Both the position numbers and the translations under genes were made by a program. Shown here in pieces: positions 61,784 to 64,000 of a DNA stretch of 64,000 nucleotides. The stretch lies in the NCBI GenBank assembly GCA_007750655.1, contig CP036290.1, positions 3,596,001-3,660,000 of the forward strand, given 5' to 3'. This DNA is from Rohdeia mirabilis (lineage in GTDB: Bacteria > Planctomycetota > UBA1135 > GCA-002686595). Each line of letters opens with the position of its first letter. Position 1 is the first letter of the stretch. Under the pieces are notes generated by a model, which worked only from the letters and a program-made list of their open reading frames with translations, was not told where the DNA came from and did not search any database.

Positions 61784-63913
61784 CTACTGGCGCTCGAGCG
61801 TCGCGCGCGTGCCGGGATGGCCCGCGGGATAGTGCCAGAACCGCACGGCGTACCCGGGTCGGATCGCGAAGGACTGGAAGCCGCGAATCTCCTTCTTCAG
61901 CGCGAACTTGCGCGGAACGTTGTAGCCGAAGAGGTACGGCATGTCGGCGTAGATCAGGCGGTGGATCTCGTTCCAGATCGCGGTGCGCTTCTCCTTGTCG
62001 AGCTCGCGCTGGCCGCGCTCGATGAGCGCGTCCACCGCCGGGTTGCCGTAGGCCGAGAAGTTCGAGCTGTTCTTGTCCGCCCAGCGCGAGTGCCAGACCT
62101 GCTCGGGGTCGCTCTCGAGGTCGGGCATCCAGGCCAGGTTCCCGCCGTCGAAGTCGCGGTTCTGCAGGCGCTCGATGAAGGTGGCCCACTCGAGCTCGCG
62201 GATGCTGATGCGCACCCCGATCTCGGCGAAGCTCTCCTGCATCTTCTCGCCCAGCGTCTGGCTGGCCTTGTTGCCCGAGGGCATCAGGAACTCGAGGTCG
62301 AGCTCGATGCCGTCCTTGTCGGCGATGCCGTTGCCGTTGCGGTCGTACCAACCGGCGTCCTCGAGTTCGAAGATCGCCGCCTCGGGGTCGAAGGGCAGCG
62401 GCTTCACCGAGTGGTCGTAGGCCGACGAGTTGTAGGGGAACGGACCGGTGACGCGGTGAGCGAGTCCCTTGTAGTTCGTGCGCAGGTACTCGTCGCCGTC
62501 GAACGCCATCGCCAGGGCCCGTCGAACCGCCGCGTCCTTCAGCGCCGGACGGTTGAGGTTCCAACAGACGAAGCCGTACGAACCCGTGTAGAAGTAGCCC
62601 TTGTAGAAGGTGTCGGTGAAGATCTTCTTCTGGGTCTGCTCGCCGGTGTAGTAGCTGGAGGGCACTCGATACATGAAGTCGAGTTCCCCGTTGATCAGCG
62701 CGACCCAGGCCGCGTCGTCGTTGTCCACGAGGCGCCAGCGGATCTCGTCGAAGTAGCCGGCGCGCGACTTGTCGAAGTAGCCGTCGAAGCGCTGGCCCTC
62801 GATGAGCTGCTGGTTGAACTTCGAGATGCGGTACGGGCCGAGACCGACGAACTTCTCGCGGTTGTACTCCGTGTCGTTGATCCAGTCGCCCTGGACCTTG
62901 GCGAACTCGTCGGGATCGTACCTGTCCCCGCCCGGAGCGATGGCCGCGTCGTACCGCGGGTTGTCGGGGTCCGACAGGTCGTACAGGTGCGACGGCAGCA
63001 GCATCATGTCCACGCCGACCGAACCGAGTGCCGCGAAGTACTGGCTCTCGTAGAAGAAGCGGACCGTGCGCTCGTCGACCACGTCACCGCGCGTGATCTT
63101 CACGAACTGGAAGCGGATCTCGTCGCAGTCCACGTTCGGGTTGTTGAAGATGTCCCATGAGAACTGCACGTCGCGCGCGTCGAGCGCGTGCGCGTCGAAG
63201 CCTTCGGTCGGGTGCCAGAGCGCGTCGTCGCGCAGGCTGAACGTGAACACGCAGCCGAGCTCGACCTGGAGCACGTGCTCCTTCGGCACCGTGATGCCGC
63301 CCTCCGGCAGCGGGTTGCCCTTCGCGACCGGTGTCAGCTTCCAGCCGCCCTCCGTCTCCTCCGCCCGACCGAAGACACCCGTGACTTCGCGCTGGGTGAC
63401 GTCCTCGGACGTGCGCTCCGCCATGGGGATCAGGACCTTGACCTTCAGCCCGAGCGGCGCCGTGCCGTCGGCCACCTGCTGGGTCTGGTAGCGGTCGGCG
63501 AACTCCGGCTTGATCGCGATCAGGTCCTCGGTGATCCAGCTCGCCGCCACGTTCGGCTCGTACTCCCAGCTCTCCCAGTCCTGGCGCACCAGGGACTCGT
63601 GCAGGGAGTGGTGGATCTCGCGCGTCACCGCCGAGTTCTCGACCGCCCGGTTGATGTTCTCGGGCATCGACTCGAGGTGCAGGGTCACCCGTCCACCGTA
63701 GGCCGGCCGGGGCTGGGGCTCGCCGGCGCGCGTGGCCGGGTGGAACTCGTCGATCGGGCGCGGGCCGGCGCCGACCGTCTCCTCCTGGGCCAGGGCCGAG
63801 CCACCCAGGAACGAGCCGCACAGCACGGCGGGCAGGACCAGTGCGGAACCGGCGGCGAAGGCGCCCTGGAAGCGGCTTCGGCGGGTGGCGGAGAGGGACG
63901 GCGTCGAACCCAT
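61784..63913 (-). CDS. Peptide ABC transporter substrate-binding protein (SBP_bac_5 family)
   Basis: This encodes 709 residues from ATG 63913, longer than the usual ~540. The signal peptide runs to SALA-QE. The class C binding-protein fold is seen: YGGRVTLHLESMPENINRAVENSAVTREIHHSLHESLVRQDWESWEYEPNVAASWI, then YTGSYGFVCWNLNRPALKDAAVRRALAMAFDGDEYLRTNYKGLA, and the end AIWNEIHRLIYADMPYLFGYNVPRKFALKKEIRG. The EF-hand-like loop WYDRNGNGIADKDGIELD is an addition. It captures peptides (or other ligands of the family, such as nickel or sugars) for the OppBCDF channel. First gene of the operon; the promoter should lie in 63914-64000 or beyond. Confidence 0.92.
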   Translation of the reverse strand: MGSTPSLSATRRSRFQGAFAAGSALVLPAVLCGSFLGGSALAQEETVGAGPRPIDEFHPATRAGEPQPRPAYGGRVTLHLESMPENINRAVENSAVTREIHHSLHESLVRQDWESWEYEPNVAASWITEDLIAIKPEFADRYQTQQVADGTAPLGLKVKVLIPMAERTSEDVTQREVTGVFGRAEETEGGWKLTPVAKGNPLPEGGITVPKEHVLQVELGCVFTFSLRDDALWHPTEGFDAHALDARDVQFSWDIFNNPNVDCDEIRFQFVKITRGDVVDERTVRFFYESQYFAALGSVGVDMMLLPSHLYDLSDPDNPRYDAAIAPGGDRYDPDEFAKVQGDWINDTEYNREKFVGLGPYRISKFNQQLIEGQRFDGYFDKSRAGYFDEIRWRLVDNDDAAWVALINGELDFMYRVPSSYYTGEQTQKKIFTDTFYKGYFYTGSYGFVCWNLNRPALKDAAVRRALAMAFDGDEYLRTNYKGLAHRVTGPFPYNSSAYDHSVKPLPFDPEAAIFELEDAGWYDRNGNGIADKDGIELDLEFLMPSGNKASQTLGEKMQESFAEIGVRISIRELEWATFIERLQNRDFDGGNLAWMPDLESDPEQVWHSRWADKNSSNFSAYGNPAVDALIERGQRELDKEKRTAIWNEIHRLIYADMPYLFGYNVPRKFALKKEIRGFQSFAIRPGYAVRFWHYPAGHPGTRATLERQ

Positions 63914-64000
63914 GGTGTTGATCGTGTGGGAGCCTGCGATGTCGAGCGGATGCGAGAGCCGCCGCCCGCACGGCCCGTGGGGGCTGTCCGGCGGCGGTTC

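Overview
The window is about 64 kb of very GC-rich DNA with almost every codon ending in G or C. No rRNA or phylogenetic marker set is present, so the assignment is inference. The mix points to a Planctomycetota-type Gram-negative bacterium, probably marine and heterotrophic. The evidence is: a membrane pyrophosphatase plus a pyrophosphate-type phosphofructokinase; many secreted proteins with signal peptides, EF-hand-like Asp loops and a shared C-terminal domain; ExbB/ExbD genes beside giant TPR proteins; and oligopeptide permeases with oversized periplasmic inserts. Genes are mostly single or in short operons. Several long intergenic gaps carry short tandem repeats.

Layout. 0-10 kb: a truncated secreted alpha/beta hydrolase, an unknown anchored protein, hemB facing a DedA protein, the membrane pyrophosphatase hppA, ribosomal silencing factor rsfS, a cyanophycinase-like peptidase and a DUF4097-like lipoprotein. 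10-18 kb: a nitroreductase fused to a methyltransferase-like domain, an array of five 133-bp repeats copied from the 3' end of slyD, slyD itself, a zinc-independent S14/L31 ribosomal pair, a SMI1/KNR4 protein and two coupled polytopic GT-C-like membrane proteins. 18-31 kb: a matrixin metalloprotease with TIG domains and its overlapping partner, a large secreted FG-GAP-like protein, an HDOD regulator, a PDZ protein, PPi-type phosphofructokinase, a tRNA-Leu with anticodon AAG, and a large anchored protein.

31-40 kb: a PLP aminotransferase, a nitroreductase, an HD phosphohydrolase, a secreted metallo-beta-lactamase/lamin-tail protein, a 32-residue membrane peptide overlapping a TPR gene, a CsaA-like tRNA-binding protein, a TPR lipoprotein and a family 4 uracil-DNA glycosylase. 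40-55 kb is the most distinctive block, all on the + strand: secretin-like lipoprotein, 963-residue TPR protein, second TPR protein, ExbB, ExbD, ExbD, and a second secretin-like lipoprotein. I read it as a candidate proton-motive-force-linked envelope machine built around secretin-type outer membrane proteins and without a recognisable TonB. 55-64 kb: a HAD phosphatase and, on the - strand, a complete five-gene oligopeptide ABC importer.

Functional links: PPi released by biosynthesis could be used both by HppA for ion pumping and by the PPi-type phosphofructokinase. The Opp importer, the secreted proteases/hydrolases and the secretin/ExbBD block together suggest a cell that invests in handling macromolecules at its surface.
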